Origin: Gammaproteobacteria bacterium
Lineage (GTDB): Bacteria > Pseudomonadota > Gammaproteobacteria > Steroidobacterales > GCA-2729495
Assembly: GCA_030583605.1 (NCBI GenBank)
Contig: CP129466.1
Coordinates: 1,681,001-1,745,000 of the forward strand
Length of the DNA: 64,000 nt
Direction of reading: 5' to 3'
The translations under genes were made by a program, and so were the position numbers. Below, in pieces: positions 1-11,503 of this stretch. Position 1 is the first letter of the stretch; each line of letters opens with the position of its first letter. Under the pieces are notes generated by a model. It did not search any database and was not told where the DNA came from. It was given only the letters and a program-made list of their open reading frames with translations.

Positions 1-437
1 TTCGATGCGGCTACCCCGGATCCGGTCATCGCGCTGATTACCGAATGGCGGGACCGCGACGGCAGCACGCAGGCGCGTTCCGGCGGTTCGCAACTCGGCG
101 GAACCATGCGCCTGGGCGCGCAGGAGTGCCGCCTGGAGGCGGGCAGCCTCGCACACAGGCTCTACGACCGCGACGTTGTGTTCGAGCGTCACCGTCATCG
201 CTACGAGTTCAACAACCACTATCTCGAGCGGCTGCGTGCCGCCGGGCTCGTGTTCGCCGGGTTCTCGGTGGACGGGCTCGCGGAGCTGATCGAACTGCCG
301 TCGCATCCCTGGTTCGTGGCCTGCCAGTACCACCCGGAGTTCAAGTCCAATCCGAGGGATGGCCATCCCCTGTTCCTCGGGTTCATCCGGGCGGCGCGCA
401 GTGCGGCTGCCCAACCGGTTCCGGCCATGGCGCGGGC

Positions 438-441
<4 letters not shown>
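1..441 (+). CDS. pyrG: CTP synthase, C-terminal part (5' end outside window)
   Basis: The last 146 codons of CTP synthase, open from base 1 in frame 1. The enzyme makes CTP from UTP, ATP and glutamine in the cytoplasm. What is visible is the end of the class I glutamine amidotransferase domain. The 'CQYHPEF' segment near codons 108-114 carries the His and Glu of the Cys-His-Glu triad; the catalytic Cys lies upstream, outside the window. The 'GGTMRLG' and '[10 protein letters not shown]' segments are typical of the family. Its stop overlaps the kdsA start as ATGA, so the two are probably cotranscribed, as pyrG-kdsA-eno is in many gammaproteobacteria. It is partial only because of the window edge. 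Confidence 0.95.
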
Positions 442-2602
<2,161 letters not shown>

Positions 2603-2608
2603 ACCGAG

Positions 2609-2917
2609 ATGCCGATTAGGCTGGTTGTCGTTTGCCTGGCAGCGGCGCTCACGCTGTTGCAGGTGCGCCTCTGGGTGTCGGAGGAAGGATTCCGCGGCGT
2701 CGCGCAACTGCGCGGCCAGGTCGCCGCGCAAATCGATGACAACCGTCGTCTGACGGAGCGGAACCGGCGGCTCGAAGCGGAAGTTGCCGATCTGCGCCAG
2801 GGTTTTTCGGCGCTGGAAGAACGGGCACGGTCCGATCTCGGGCTGATCGCGCCGAACGAGAGCTTTTTCATCTTCGCCGGGAAGCCCCCGGGCGCGGCCG
2901 CTGCGGCCGGCCACTAG
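2609..2917 (+). CDS. ftsB: Cell division protein FtsB
   Basis: A 102-residue bitopic protein of the divisome. FtsB forms a coiled-coil complex with FtsL and FtsQ at midcell and activates septal peptidoglycan synthesis. The sequence shows one N-terminal transmembrane segment (about residues 3-20), a heptad-rich coiled coil (about 28-70, 'NRRLTERNRRLEAEVADL') and the conserved 'EERARSDLGLI' followed by an 'ESFF' segment. Length and position just after eno match the family. In E. coli and Xanthomonas ftsB is usually followed by ispD and ispF; here a crotonase-family gene follows instead. Confidence 0.9.
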   Translation: MPIRLVVVCLAAALTLLQVRLWVSEEGFRGVAQLRGQVAAQIDDNRRLTERNRRLEAEVADLRQGFSALEERARSDLGLIAPNESFFIFAGKPPGAAAAAGH

Positions 2918-2945
2918 GCCAGCCCTTGCCGCCGCACGCTGCGAC

Positions 2946-3692
2946 ATGATCCGCACCTCCCTGCAGGACGGCATTGCTGAGATTGCGATGGACCGCCCGC
3001 CGGTCAATGCGCTCAACCTGGCCCTGCTCGGTGCGATCGAGGCCGCTCATGCAGATGCCTGCCGGGGCGGCGCGCGGGTCATCCTGCTGACCGGGCGCGC
3101 GGGAATGTTCAGTGCCGGCCTCGATGTGCCCGAGCTGTTGCCACAGCCGCGTGCGGCGATCGAAGCGTTCTGGACGGGATTCTTCCGCCTGACCCGGGCG
3201 CTCGTTACGAGTGCCGTGCCCGTGGTCGCGGTGGTGAGCGGGCATGCGCCGGCCGGCGGCGCAGTCATCGCGATTCACTGCGATTATCGAATCGGGGCCC
3301 GCGGCGACTTCCGTATCGGGCTGAATGAGGTCTCCGTCGGTCTGCCGATTCCTGACGGCATCATGCTTGCGCTGGAGCACATCGTCGGGCCGCGCATGGC
3401 ACAGCGACTGGGCATGACCGCAGAACTGCTCTCGATGGAGAACGCCCTCGGTTGCGGGCTGCTGGACGAACTCGCCGAGCCGGACCGATTGATGGAACAG
3501 TCGCGAGCGTGGGCGCGGCGCCTCGCGGCATTGCCGCCGGTAGCCATGAACCGGACCCGGCTGCTCGCCCGTGCGCGTCTTGCCGCTGCGCTGGAGCCCG
3601 TGGCCGGAGCCCGCGTTGCGGCTGATCTCTGGTTCAGCGACGAGACGCAGGCGGGGATGCGGGCGCTGGTGGAGCGCCTGGCCAGGAAGTGA
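2946..3692 (+). CDS. Enoyl-CoA hydratase/isomerase family protein, ECI-like
   Basis: A 248-residue crotonase-fold protein. The oxyanion-hole segments 'FSAGLD' (residues 55-60) and 'HAPAGG' (100-105) are present. At the position of the first catalytic Glu of enoyl-CoA hydratase (Glu144 of the rat enzyme) there is Val107, while the second Glu is kept as Glu128 in 'IGLNE'. This pattern, with 'PAGG..', 'CDYRI' and 'GLNE', resembles mitochondrial delta3,delta2-enoyl-CoA isomerase, which uses a single Glu. I therefore infer isomerase rather than hydratase activity, probably in oxidation of unsaturated fatty acids. The substrate cannot be read from the sequence. It follows ftsB by 28 nt and ends near the convergent Smr gene. 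Confidence 0.8.
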   Translation: MIRTSLQDGIAEIAMDRPPVNALNLALLGAIEAAHADACRGGARVILLTGRAGMFSAGLDVPELLPQPRAAIEAFWTGFFRLTRALVTSAVPVVAVVSGHAPAGGAVIAIHCDYRIGARGDFRIGLNEVSVGLPIPDGIMLALEHIVGPRMAQRLGMTAELLSMENALGCGLLDELAEPDRLMEQSRAWARRLAALPPVAMNRTRLLARARLAAALEPVAGARVAADLWFSDETQAGMRALVERLARK

Positions 3693-3740
3693 GTGTCGCC
3701 GATGTCGCGCCCGAACCGGACGGATCCGCCGCGCGGCTGC

Positions 3741-4286
3741 TCATTGCCGCAGCAGCACGTACACCGCGCCGGTGCCACCATCGCGTGGCGGAGCCGACAC
3801 GAACGCCAGCACGTCATCCCAGCGACGCAGCCAGCCGTTGACACTTGCCTTGAGAACCGGCCCGCGCTGGCCCGAGCGGATTCCCTTGCCGTGGACCACG
3901 CGCACGCAGCGTATGCCACCGGCGACGCTCTCGGCCAGGAAGGCGCGCAGCTCCACGCGGGCCTGTGCGCTGGTCATGCCGTGCAGATCGAGTTCTGCCT
4001 TGATCGCATATCGCCCCTGGCGCAGGCGCCGGAATGCGGCGGCACTGATTTCCTGGCGCCGAAAAGACAGTTCCTCGCCGGTCTCGAGTTCCAGCGTGGC
4101 GGGATCGAGCTGCAGGGAGTCGCGCAGAACCTGCTCTTCGTCGCGGCGCCGGAATCTGGCGCGGGCCGGGGGCGGGGCCTGGCGCAGGAGTAATCGGCGC
4201 GAGGTGACCGGGCGGGCGCCGGCCACGGCATCGCGGAATAGCGCGGCGTCGTCCGAATTGATACTTTTCGACGGTTTCTTGTGCAT
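3741..4286 (-). CDS. Smr-domain protein (SmrA/SmrB-like endonuclease)
   Basis: A 181-residue protein with a C-terminal Smr (small MutS-related) domain. The N-terminal 'DDAALFRDAVAGARP' segment is typical of the stand-alone gammaproteobacterial Smr proteins. The Smr domain has 'LDLHGMT' (about residues 98-104), 'VVHGKG' and the closing 'GGTGAVYVLL'. The DLHG and HGxG motifs are linked to nuclease activity; E. coli SmrB cleaves mRNA at collided ribosomes. The HGKG form and the ending look closer to SmrA (YdaL), so the exact role is uncertain. It is read from the minus strand, convergent with the crotonase gene and divergent from surE 64 bp away. Confidence 0.85.
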   Translation of the reverse strand: MHKKPSKSINSDDAALFRDAVAGARPVTSRRLLLRQAPPPARARFRRRDEEQVLRDSLQLDPATLELETGEELSFRRQEISAAAFRRLRQGRYAIKAELDLHGMTSAQARVELRAFLAESVAGGIRCVRVVHGKGIRSGQRGPVLKASVNGWLRRWDDVLAFVSAPPRDGGTGAVYVLLRQ

Positions 4287-4350
4287 GACCTGCTCGCATC
4301 GGCCACGACACCGGAAGATTGTGGCTGGCGCCCGGGCGTGAGACCTCTTT

Positions 4351-5094
4351 GTGAAGATACTGCTAAGTAACGACGACGGCTACCAATCGGATGGCCTGGC
4401 GACGCTCGCTCTGGCGCTTTCGGACCTGGCGGAGCTGACCATCGTCGCCCCGGACCGCAACCAGAGCGGCGCGAGTCATTCGCTGACCCTGGAGATGCCG
4501 CTGCGGGTCGGCCGGACCCGCGAAGGGATGTACTACGTGAACGGCACGCCGACCGATTGCGTGCACCTCGCAATTACCGGCTTGCTGGACCACGAGCCCG
4601 ACATGGTCATCGCGGGCATCAACCACGGGGCCAACCTCGGTGACGACGTGCTGTACTCCGGCACGGTTGCCGCGGCGGTCGAAGGCCGCTTTCTCGGGTT
4701 GCCGGCCATCGCGGTGTCACTTGCCGGCCAGTCGCTGCGGCACTTCGATACCGCCGGCCAGGCCGCGCGCATGCTCCTGCAACGGCTGCAGGGTGCGCCG
4801 CTGGCCGCGGACACGATACTCAACGTGAATGTGCCCGACGTGCCCTTCGGCGAAATCACAGGCTTCGAGGCAACCCGGCTCGGCTACCGCCACCGCTCGG
4901 AGCCCGTGATCGAGGCGCGGGATCCGAAGGGGCGGCCGGTCTTCTGGGTGGGCTCTGCCGGCGCCGGCCAGGATGCCGGGCCGGGCACGGACTTTCACGC
5001 GATCGCCAACAACCGCGTCTCCGTGACACCCCTGCAGATCGACCTGACGCATCATTCCCGGGTCGGTGCGATCGCCGAATGGTTGCGCCGATGA
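4351..5094 (+). CDS. surE: 5'/3'-nucleotidase SurE
   Basis: A 247-residue metal-dependent phosphatase of the SurE family that dephosphorylates nucleoside 5'- and 3'-monophosphates and helps survival in stationary phase. The metal-binding residues fall exactly where they do in E. coli SurE: Asp8 and Asp9 in 'NDDG', Ser39 in 'NQSG' and Asn91 in 'GINHGAN'. The start codon is GTG at 4351, supported by the exact match of the N-terminus '[10 protein letters not shown]'. It overlaps pcm by 4 nt, the classical surE-pcm-nlpD order. Confidence 0.96.
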   Translation: MKILLSNDDGYQSDGLATLALALSDLAELTIVAPDRNQSGASHSLTLEMPLRVGRTREGMYYVNGTPTDCVHLAITGLLDHEPDMVIAGINHGANLGDDVLYSGTVAAAVEGRFLGLPAIAVSLAGQSLRHFDTAGQAARMLLQRLQGAPLAADTILNVNVPDVPFGEITGFEATRLGYRHRSEPVIEARDPKGRPVFWVGSAGAGQDAGPGTDFHAIANNRVSVTPLQIDLTHHSRVGAIAEWLRR

Positions 5095-5768
5095 GCCTCA
5101 ACGAGGACAGCCACAAGGGCATAGGCATGACATCGGCGCGCACGCGCGAACGGCTCGTGCAGCGCCTGGGTCAACACGGTATCCGCAGCGCGGCGGTCCT
5201 CGAGCGCATACGCACCGTGCCACGGCACCTGTTCATCGACGAGGCCCTGGCGAGCAGGGCGTACGAGGACAGCGCCCTGCCGATCGGTCAGGGGCAGACG
5301 ATCTCCCAGCCCTATATCGTCGCGCTGATGACGCAGGCGCTGCTCGAGGATGGCGCGCCCAGGCGACTCGAAAAGGTGCTGGAGGTCGGAACCGGGTGCG
5401 GCTACCAGACCGCCGTGCTCGCGCCACTGGTCGGCCAGTTGTTCACGATCGAACGCATCGCGACGCTGCAGCGCGCGGCACGCCAGCGGCTGGCGCAACT
5501 GGGGCTCGGCAACGTCCGCTATCGGCATGGGGACGGTTTCGAGGGGTGGCCCGGCCAGGCGCCGTTCGATGGCATCCTCGTCGCCGCGGCGCCCGCAGAG
5601 GTGCCGCCGGCATTGCTCGAGCAACTCGCCCCGGATGGTCGGCTGGTGATCCCGGTTGGTCGCGCCGGGAGCCAGGAGCTGTTGCGAATCACCCGCGTCG
5701 GCACCGAACTGGAGCGCGAACATCTCGGTGCCGTCACCTTCGTACCGCTGCTGGAGGGCAAGAGCTGA
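5091..5768 (+). CDS. pcm: Protein-L-isoaspartate O-methyltransferase
   Basis: Repairs proteins by methylating isoaspartyl residues formed by ageing of Asn and Asp, using S-adenosylmethionine. The SAM-binding motif I '[11 protein letters not shown]' is clear, preceded by the family segment '[16 protein letters not shown]'. The 225-residue protein from ATG 5091 is slightly longer than E. coli Pcm (208). I chose this ATG because it makes a 4-nt ATGA overlap with the surE stop; an in-frame ATG at 5079 and one at 5127 are alternatives. nlpD follows, with the in-frame GTG at 5777 or the ATG at 5834 as possible starts. Confidence 0.94.
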   Translation: MSLNEDSHKGIGMTSARTRERLVQRLGQHGIRSAAVLERIRTVPRHLFIDEALASRAYEDSALPIGQGQTISQPYIVALMTQALLEDGAPRRLEKVLEVGTGCGYQTAVLAPLVGQLFTIERIATLQRAARQRLAQLGLGNVRYRHGDGFEGWPGQAPFDGILVAAAPAEVPPALLEQLAPDGRLVIPVGRAGSQELLRITRVGTELEREHLGAVTFVPLLEGKS

Positions 5769-5833
5769 TTGCAGCGGTGATCTCACTCGCGGCCCGGGAA
5801 CGCCCCGGCACCGGCTGGCGGACCGCAGCGGCG

Positions 5834-6517
5834 ATGCGCGGGCGGGTCGCACGGTGGATGCTGGCGCTGTTGCTGCCGGCGTACCTCCTGTTGGCGGGCT
5901 GCGCTGGCGTGAGCGAGGAGGAGCCGGGCGAGCGGGTCGCAGCGGGAATTCACGTGGTTCAGGCCGGGGAGACGCTATACGGTATCGCGCAGCGATACGG
6001 CCTCGATCACCGGGAGCTGGCGCGCTGGAATCGCCTCGGGGACGGATCGCTCATCTATCCGGGCCAGCGGCTGCGTCTGTCGGCCGGATCCGGATCGCCG
6101 GCAGCTGCAGCGCCGGATGCGGATCCGGTGGATGCGCCGGCGGTTTCCGGCTGGCGTTGGCCGACCGCAGGACCGCTGCTTGCCGGCTACGCGCAATCGG
6201 CGCGCACGGCCTCCGGCATCCTGATCGGCGGCCAGACCGGGCAGCCGGTGGTGGCCGCGGCCGACGGCGAGGTGGTGTACTCGGGCGGCGGCCTGGCCGG
6301 TTACGGGCAGCTCGTGATCGTCCGGCATAACGCGGTCTGGCTCAGCGCCTACGGCCACAATCAGCAGTTGCTGGTGGCGGAGGGCGAGCGGGTCCGCGCC
6401 GGCACGCCGATTGCGCGCATGGGAGAGGGTCCGGGCCGTCAGGCGGCGCTGCATTTCGAGATTCGCCGCAACGGGCAGCCGGTGAACCCGCTCGACTACC
6501 TGCCCAGGGCGCATTGA
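5834..6517 (+). CDS. nlpD: NlpD-like murein hydrolase activator lipoprotein
   Basis: A 227-residue predicted outer membrane lipoprotein. It has a short signal sequence ending in the lipobox 'LLAGC', a LysM peptidoglycan-binding domain ('HVVQAGETLYGIAQRYGL', about residues 40-83) and a C-terminal LytM/M23 domain (about 115-225). The LytM catalytic residues are degenerate: the usual HxxxD site reads 'GILIGG' and the HLH site reads 'ALHFE'. This is as in NlpD and EnvC, which activate amidases rather than cut murein themselves. The start is ATG 5834; GTG 5777 upstream is possible. E. coli nlpD is followed by rpoS and contains its main promoter; here no rpoS follows. Confidence 0.88.
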   Translation: MRGRVARWMLALLLPAYLLLAGCAGVSEEEPGERVAAGIHVVQAGETLYGIAQRYGLDHRELARWNRLGDGSLIYPGQRLRLSAGSGSPAAAAPDADPVDAPAVSGWRWPTAGPLLAGYAQSARTASGILIGGQTGQPVVAAADGEVVYSGGGLAGYGQLVIVRHNAVWLSAYGHNQQLLVAEGERVRAGTPIARMGEGPGRQAALHFEIRRNGQPVNPLDYLPRAH

Positions 6518-6549
6518 GTGATCGGCGAGTCTTCCCCGGCGGGCTGCGC

Positions 6550-6918
6550 TCAGTCGACGAAGAGCGCGGCAGCCACGCGGCGAAATTCCGCGGCGAGCAC
6601 GTTATAGGTTCGACATGCGGCGGCGGTGGTCATGACTTCCAGTCCAACGCCGAGATGCAGGATCGCGGTCGTCAGGGTCATGGGTGGGAAACACTGGCGG
6701 GACCCCGTGCCGAGCAGGATCACCTCCGGTTGCAGGTCGAGCACCGGCTGCAGGTCCTGCAGGGACAGTCGCTCGGGGGCGGGCGGATGCCAGTCGGCAA
6801 TGATGCGCTCCGCCGTGATGATCACCGGCGCAGAAAAGCTGTCGGAGCCCACATGGATCCGGCCGCCGGCGAAGCTGCGGATGAGATTGCTGCCGGTCTT
6901 GTCGAGGTCCAGTTTCAC
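6550..6918 (-). CDS. Mth938-like domain protein (DUF498)
   Basis: A 122-residue protein of the Mth938-like/DUF498 family. Characteristic segments are 'LDLDKTGSNLIRSF', 'ERIIADWHPP' and 'VILLGTGSRQCFPP'. The fold is known for the family but no reaction is firmly established; the mitochondrial relative NDUFAF3 acts in complex I assembly. It lies on the minus strand, convergent with nlpD and divergent from recJ, with 69 bp between its start and that of recJ. Confidence 0.85.
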   Translation of the reverse strand: MKLDLDKTGSNLIRSFAGGRIHVGSDSFSAPVIITAERIIADWHPPAPERLSLQDLQPVLDLQPEVILLGTGSRQCFPPMTLTTAILHLGVGLEVMTTAAACRTYNVLAAEFRRVAAALFVD

Positions 6919-6987
6919 GCCGCTGCGTGGCGCCCTGTTCTGCCCCAGCGGCAGCCGTTACGGCGCGACACCGGCTGCAGGATAGCC

Positions 6988-8727
6988 ATGGAGGCGCACC
7001 CTGTCATTCGGGATGCGGCGATTCGTCGCCGCGAGGTTCCGGCAGACGTGTATGCGGCCCTGCCGGGCGGGATGCGCCCGTTGCTGCGCCGGGTCTATGC
7101 CGCGCGCAATGTCGCGCCGCGTGAAGTGCGCATGGCCATGGGCGACCTGCTCCCGGTCGGCAGTCTCGGCGGTGCCACGGCCGCGGCCGAATTCCTGGCC
7201 GACGCGCACCAGCGACAGGCGCGCGTGCTGGTCGTGGGCGACTTCGACGCCGACGGCGCCACCGCCTCTGCCCTGATGGTGCGCTCGATGCGGGCCATGG
7301 GCTTGCGCAACGTGTCCTATCTCGTTCCCAACCGTTTCGAGTTCGGCTACGGCCTGTCTCCCGGTGTCGTGGACCTCGCCGCGACGCGACAGCCCGACGT
7401 CATCATCACCGTCGACAATGGCATCAGCAGCCATGAGGGCGTGAATCGAGCCCGCGCGCTGGGGATCGAGGTCATCGTCACCGATCATCACCTGCCCGGC
7501 GACGATCTCCCCGGGGCACGGCTGATCGTCAATCCGAACCTGCCGGGCGAATCATTCGCGAGCAAGGCGTTGTCGGGCGTCGGGGTCGCGTTCTACGTCA
7601 TGGCCGCGCTGGCACGCGAACTCGGGCGCCGTGGGCAATCTGACCCGGATGCGTCCCGGCGGGCCGTCAGTGGCTGCCTCGACCTGGTGGCGCTTGGCAC
7701 GATTGCCGACCTCGTGCGGCTCGACTGGAACAACCGCATTCTCGCCAACGAGGGCTTGCGGCGCATCCGCGCGCGCGCCGCCTGTCCCGGCGTCATGGCT
7801 CTCCTGGCGGCGGCGGGCCGGGATCCGCTCTCGGCCTGTGCCGCCGATCTGGCGTTCGGTGCGGCGCCACGGCTGAACGCCGCGGGCCGGCTGACCGACA
7901 TGGCGCTCGGAGTCGAATGCCTGCTCGCCGGGCAGGAGCACGATGCGCGCGTTCTCGCCGGACGCCTGGACGAACTCAACCGCCGGCGCCGCGAACTGCA
8001 GGAGCGCATGCAGGCGCAGGCGCACGAACAGTTGCAGCGGATCGTGGCCGATGTCACCGGCAATCACCAGGATGGCCTGTGCCTGTTCGATGACAGCTGG
8101 CACCAGGGCATCGTCGGGCTGGTGGCATCGCGGGTGAAGGAGCACACCGGCCGGCCCGTGGTCGCTTTTGCGCCGGGGGAGGAGCCCGGCATCGTCAAGG
8201 GGTCGGCGCGATCGGTGGACGGAGTACACATCCGTGACGCCCTGGCCGCCATTGCCGCGCGGCGCAAGGTGCAGGGCATGGTGTTCGGCGGGCACGCGAT
8301 GGCAGCCGGGCTGCGCCTGCCGCGGTCGCAGCTCGAAGTGTTTCGCGAGGAGTTCAGCGCAGAGGTCGCACGACAATGTGCGCTGGCGGACACCGCCCGG
8401 GTGGTTCTCACCGATGGGCCGCTCGAGGCCGGAGAACTGCAACCCGCTGTCGCCGAGGAGCTGTATTTCGCGGGGCCATGGGGCCAGGGGTTTCCGGAGC
8501 CGTTGTTCGACAATGAGTTTGCGATTGTCGAGCAAAGGGTCCTGCGTGACGCGCACCTGCGCCTGGTGTTGCGTCATCCGGACGGTGGCGAGCCGCTGGA
8601 TGCGATTGCGTTCAGGCAGACCCGGGCGTTACCGGCGCGCGCGCGGCTGTTGTACCGGCTCGGCCTCAATTTTTTCCGGGGACGCAGGCAGCAGCAGTTG
8701 GTTGTGGAACACATTGAATACGAATAG
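6988..8727 (+). CDS. recJ: Single-stranded-DNA-specific exonuclease RecJ
   Basis: A 579-residue 5'-3' single-strand DNA exonuclease used in recombination, base excision and mismatch repair; the length matches E. coli RecJ (577). The DHH-family metal sites are present: 'GDFDADGA' (Asp85, Asp87, Asp89), 'TVDNGIS' (about 141-147) and 'VTDHHLP' (Asp166-His167-His168). The C-terminal DHHA1 segment contains 'GGHAMAAG'. The ATG at 6988 is chosen because the family N-terminus starts there; the frame is open far upstream but that part is a shadow of the minus-strand Mth938 gene. prfB follows 39 nt later, the same recJ-prfB-lysS order as in E. coli. Confidence 0.96.
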   Translation: MEAHPVIRDAAIRRREVPADVYAALPGGMRPLLRRVYAARNVAPREVRMAMGDLLPVGSLGGATAAAEFLADAHQRQARVLVVGDFDADGATASALMVRSMRAMGLRNVSYLVPNRFEFGYGLSPGVVDLAATRQPDVIITVDNGISSHEGVNRARALGIEVIVTDHHLPGDDLPGARLIVNPNLPGESFASKALSGVGVAFYVMAALARELGRRGQSDPDASRRAVSGCLDLVALGTIADLVRLDWNNRILANEGLRRIRARAACPGVMALLAAAGRDPLSACAADLAFGAAPRLNAAGRLTDMALGVECLLAGQEHDARVLAGRLDELNRRRRELQERMQAQAHEQLQRIVADVTGNHQDGLCLFDDSWHQGIVGLVASRVKEHTGRPVVAFAPGEEPGIVKGSARSVDGVHIRDALAAIAARRKVQGMVFGGHAMAAGLRLPRSQLEVFREEFSAEVARQCALADTARVVLTDGPLEAGELQPAVAEELYFAGPWGQGFPEPLFDNEFAIVEQRVLRDAHLRLVLRHPDGGEPLDAIAFRQTRALPARARLLYRLGLNFFRGRRQQQLVVEHIEYE

Positions 8728-8766
8728 GATTACGCGCCCTTTTCAACTGAGGTCGATGGCAGCGTC

Positions 8767-9862
8767 GTGGAGACCAACCCGATCAGGCAGGCTATTCGCG
8801 ACCTGCGCGACCGTTCTATCGCCCTTCGGGGGTATCTTTGACTTCGACCGGGCGCGCGAGCGGCTGGACGAGGTTCAGGCGGCACTCGAGGATCCGGCGG
8901 TCTGGAAGGATCCCGACCGCGCGGAGGCGCTCGGGCGCGAGCGGGCGCAGTTCGAGACGCTCGTGCGGCAGTTCGATCGAATCGAGCGCTCCCTGAACGA
9001 TTCGGCCGATCTGCTCGAGATGGCCGAGCTCGAGCGCGACGAAGGCGCGGTGGCCGGGGTCGAGCGCGATGTGGACGTCACCCGTCGCGAGATCGAGCAA
9101 CTCGAATTCAGGCGCATGTTCAGCGGCAAGCACGATGCCGCCAATGCCTTCGTGGACATCCAGGCCGGGTCGGGCGGCACCGAAGCGCAGGACTGGGCCG
9201 AGATGTTGTTGCGCATGTACCTGAAGTACTGCGAGCGCAAGGGTTTTGCGGCCGAGTTGCTCGAGGCGTCTGCCGGCGAGGTGGCTGGGATAAAAAGCGC
9301 CACCGTGCGCGTGGCCGGTGAATATGCCTGCGGCTGGCTGCGGACGGAATCCGGCGTACACCGCCTGGTGCGCAAGTCGCCCTTCGACTCGGGAAATCGC
9401 CGCCACACGTCTTTTGCGGCCGTGTTCGTTTCGCCGGAGATCGACGACGACATCGAGATCGAAATCAACCCTGCAGATCTCCGCGTGGATGTCTATCGGG
9501 CGAGTGGCGCCGGGGGGCAGCATGTGAACCGCACTGAATCGGCCGTGCGCATCACGCACCTGCCGACGAACGTGGTGGTGCAGTGCCAGAGCGAACGTTC
9601 GCAGCACAAGAACCGCGCAACCGCGATGAAGCAGCTCCGGGCGAAGCTGTACCAGCTCGAAGAGCAGAAGCGGCGTGCCGAAGCGCAGATCCAGGAGGAC
9701 AGCAAGGCCGACATCGGCTGGGGCAGCCAGATCCGCTCCTACGTGCTCGATCAGTCGCGGGTGAAGGATCTGCGGACCGGGGTGGAGGCGGGCAACCCGG
9801 ACGACATACTGAACGGAGATCTCGACCGGTTCATTCTCGCCAGCCTGAAGCAGGGCCTGTAG
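8767..9862 (+). CDS. prfB: Peptide chain release factor 2, with programmed +1 frameshift
   Basis: RF2 terminates translation at UGA and UAA. The gene is split between two frames: frame one runs from GTG 8767 ('[12 protein letters not shown]') for 24 codons to the slippery 'CTT TGA C' at 8836-8842. The ribosome then shifts +1 and continues at GAC 8840, giving a 364-residue product (E. coli 365). The upstream internal Shine-Dalgarno-like 'CGGGGG' at 8827-8832 and the UGA-C context are those of the autoregulatory RF2 switch: low RF2 favours the shift. Visible functional segments are 'KSPFDSG' (stop codon recognition) and 'GAGGQHVN' (peptide release). The GTG start is inferred from alignment to the E. 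coli N-terminus. Confidence 0.95.
8827..8842 (+). promoter_or_regulatory. prfB programmed +1 ribosomal frameshift site
   Basis: The sequence CGGGGGTATCTTTGAC at these positions contains an internal Shine-Dalgarno-like run followed three bases later by CTT and an in-frame UGA with C after it. It is almost the same as the E. coli prfB site, which reads AGG GGG TAT CTT TGA C. The zero frame ends at 8839-8841 and the main RF2 frame opens at 8840. Confidence 0.95.
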
Positions 9863-9961
9863 GAATCGGCATTCCGCCGCGCCGCGCGCCGGAACCGCCC
9901 CGGCAACAGGTACGCAGCGGACACGCGGTGACGCTTATCATTCGGACAATCTGGCTGGGGC

Positions 9962-11464
9962 ATGACTGAGATGGTCAACGACGGTCGCGAAGAAGAAAGT
10001 CGCCTGGTCGCGGAACGGCGGCGCAAACTGCAGGCTCTGCGTCAGGCGGGATTTCGTTTTCCCAACCGCTTCCGGCGCAGCGTGCTTGCCGGCCAGCTGC
10101 ACGCCACCTACCAGTCGCATTCCGCCGAAGCGCTGGAGGCCGAAGCCGTTGTCGTCTCGGTCGGCGGGCGGATGATGGCCAAGCGGGTGATGGGCAAGAC
10201 GAGCTTCATCAAGCTGCAGGACCGCAGCGGCCAGATCCAGGTGTTCCTCCAGCAGGGGGCGGTGCCCGAGGAGACCTATCAGCAGTTCAAGGGTTGGGAT
10301 CTGGGGGATATCGCGTGGGCGGAAGGCCGCCTGTTCCGCACCCGGACGGGGGAGCTGTCGGTGCGCGCCACTCGCATCGAGCTGCTCGTCAAGGCGTTGC
10401 GGCCGCTACCCGAAAAATTCCACGGGCTCACGGACCAGGAGACCCGCTACCGCCAGCGTTATCTTGATCTCATCATGAACGAAGACTCCCGCGAGGTGTT
10501 TCTGCGTCGCTCGCGGATCGTCCAGTTCCTGCGCAGCTACCTGGACGCGATGGATTTCCTCGAAGTCGAGACGCCCATGATGCAGCCGGTTCCGGGCGGC
10601 GCCGTCGCGCGGCCGTTCGTGACCCACCATAACGCACTGGACCGCGAGCTGTACCTGCGAATCGCGCCTGAGCTCTACCTGAAGCGGCTGGTGGTGGGTG
10701 GGTTCGAGCGGGTCTACGAGCTCAATCGCAGCTTCCGCAACGAGGGGGTATCCACGCAGCACAACCCCGAGTTCACGATGCTCGAGCTGTACATGGCCTA
10801 CGCGGATCACCACGTGCTGATGGATCTGCTCGAGCAGTTGCTGAAGAGCCTTGCCGAGAGCCTGTTCGGGGTGTCCGTGCTGGAGTGGCAGGGCCGCACG
10901 TACCGCTTCGATGCGCCGTTCAGGCGCGCGTCCATCGAGGAACTGGTCGCCGAGCACAATCCCGAGCTCGATCCGGGGCGATTGCGCGATCCCGACACGC
11001 TGCGAGAGCGCTGCGCCGCGCTCGGTATCACGGTGCACGCGGGTTCCGGGCCGGGCAAGCTCCTGACCGAGATATTCGAGAAAACGGCCGAGCATCGCCT
11101 CGATGCGCCGACTTACGTGACGGGATTCCCGGCTGAGGTGTCGCCATTGGCGCGCCGCAACGACGACGATCCGTTTCTTACCGATCGCTTCGAGCTGTAC
11201 ATCGGGGGGCGGGAAATCGCGAATGGCTTTGCGGAGCTGAACGACGCCGAGGATCAGGCCGAGCGCTTCAGGGCGCAGCTTCGCCAGAAGGAAGCCGGCG
11301 ACGCCGAGGCCATGTCCTTCGACGACGATTACGTGACGGCGCTCGAATACGGCTTACCGCCCACGGCCGGTCTCGGCGTCGGCATCGACCGGCTGGTGAT
11401 GCTGATGACCGATCGGCCCTCGATCCGCGACGTGCTGCTCTTCCCGCACATGCGCGAGGCCTGA
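9962..11464 (+). CDS. lysS: Lysyl-tRNA synthetase, class II
   Basis: A 500-residue class II aminoacyl-tRNA synthetase that charges tRNA-Lys. It has an N-terminal OB-fold anticodon-binding domain (about residues 55-160, 'VGGRMMAKRVMGK') and a catalytic domain with motif 1 ('VETPMMQPVPGGA'), motif 2 ('FRNEGVSTQHNPEF') and motif 3 ('GLGVGIDRLVML'). The length is usual for the family. ATG 9962 is in the right place relative to the conserved segments. It lies 99 bp after prfB, as in E. coli where prfB and lysS are cotranscribed, and faces the convergent ygfZ gene. Confidence 0.97.
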   Translation: MTEMVNDGREEESRLVAERRRKLQALRQAGFRFPNRFRRSVLAGQLHATYQSHSAEALEAEAVVVSVGGRMMAKRVMGKTSFIKLQDRSGQIQVFLQQGAVPEETYQQFKGWDLGDIAWAEGRLFRTRTGELSVRATRIELLVKALRPLPEKFHGLTDQETRYRQRYLDLIMNEDSREVFLRRSRIVQFLRSYLDAMDFLEVETPMMQPVPGGAVARPFVTHHNALDRELYLRIAPELYLKRLVVGGFERVYELNRSFRNEGVSTQHNPEFTMLELYMAYADHHVLMDLLEQLLKSLAESLFGVSVLEWQGRTYRFDAPFRRASIEELVAEHNPELDPGRLRDPDTLRERCAALGITVHAGSGPGKLLTEIFEKTAEHRLDAPTYVTGFPAEVSPLARRNDDDPFLTDRFELYIGGREIANGFAELNDAEDQAERFRAQLRQKEAGDAEAMSFDDDYVTALEYGLPPTAGLGVGIDRLVMLMTDRPSIRDVLLFPHMREA

Positions 11465-11503
11465 TCGTCCGCGGACAATCGGTGTGACGCAGGCGCCAGC
11501 CGG

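Noticed and set aside
45..437. In-frame extension upstream of kdsA
   Set aside because: It is the +2 shadow of pyrG; kdsA similarity begins at ATG 438, which overlaps the pyrG stop.
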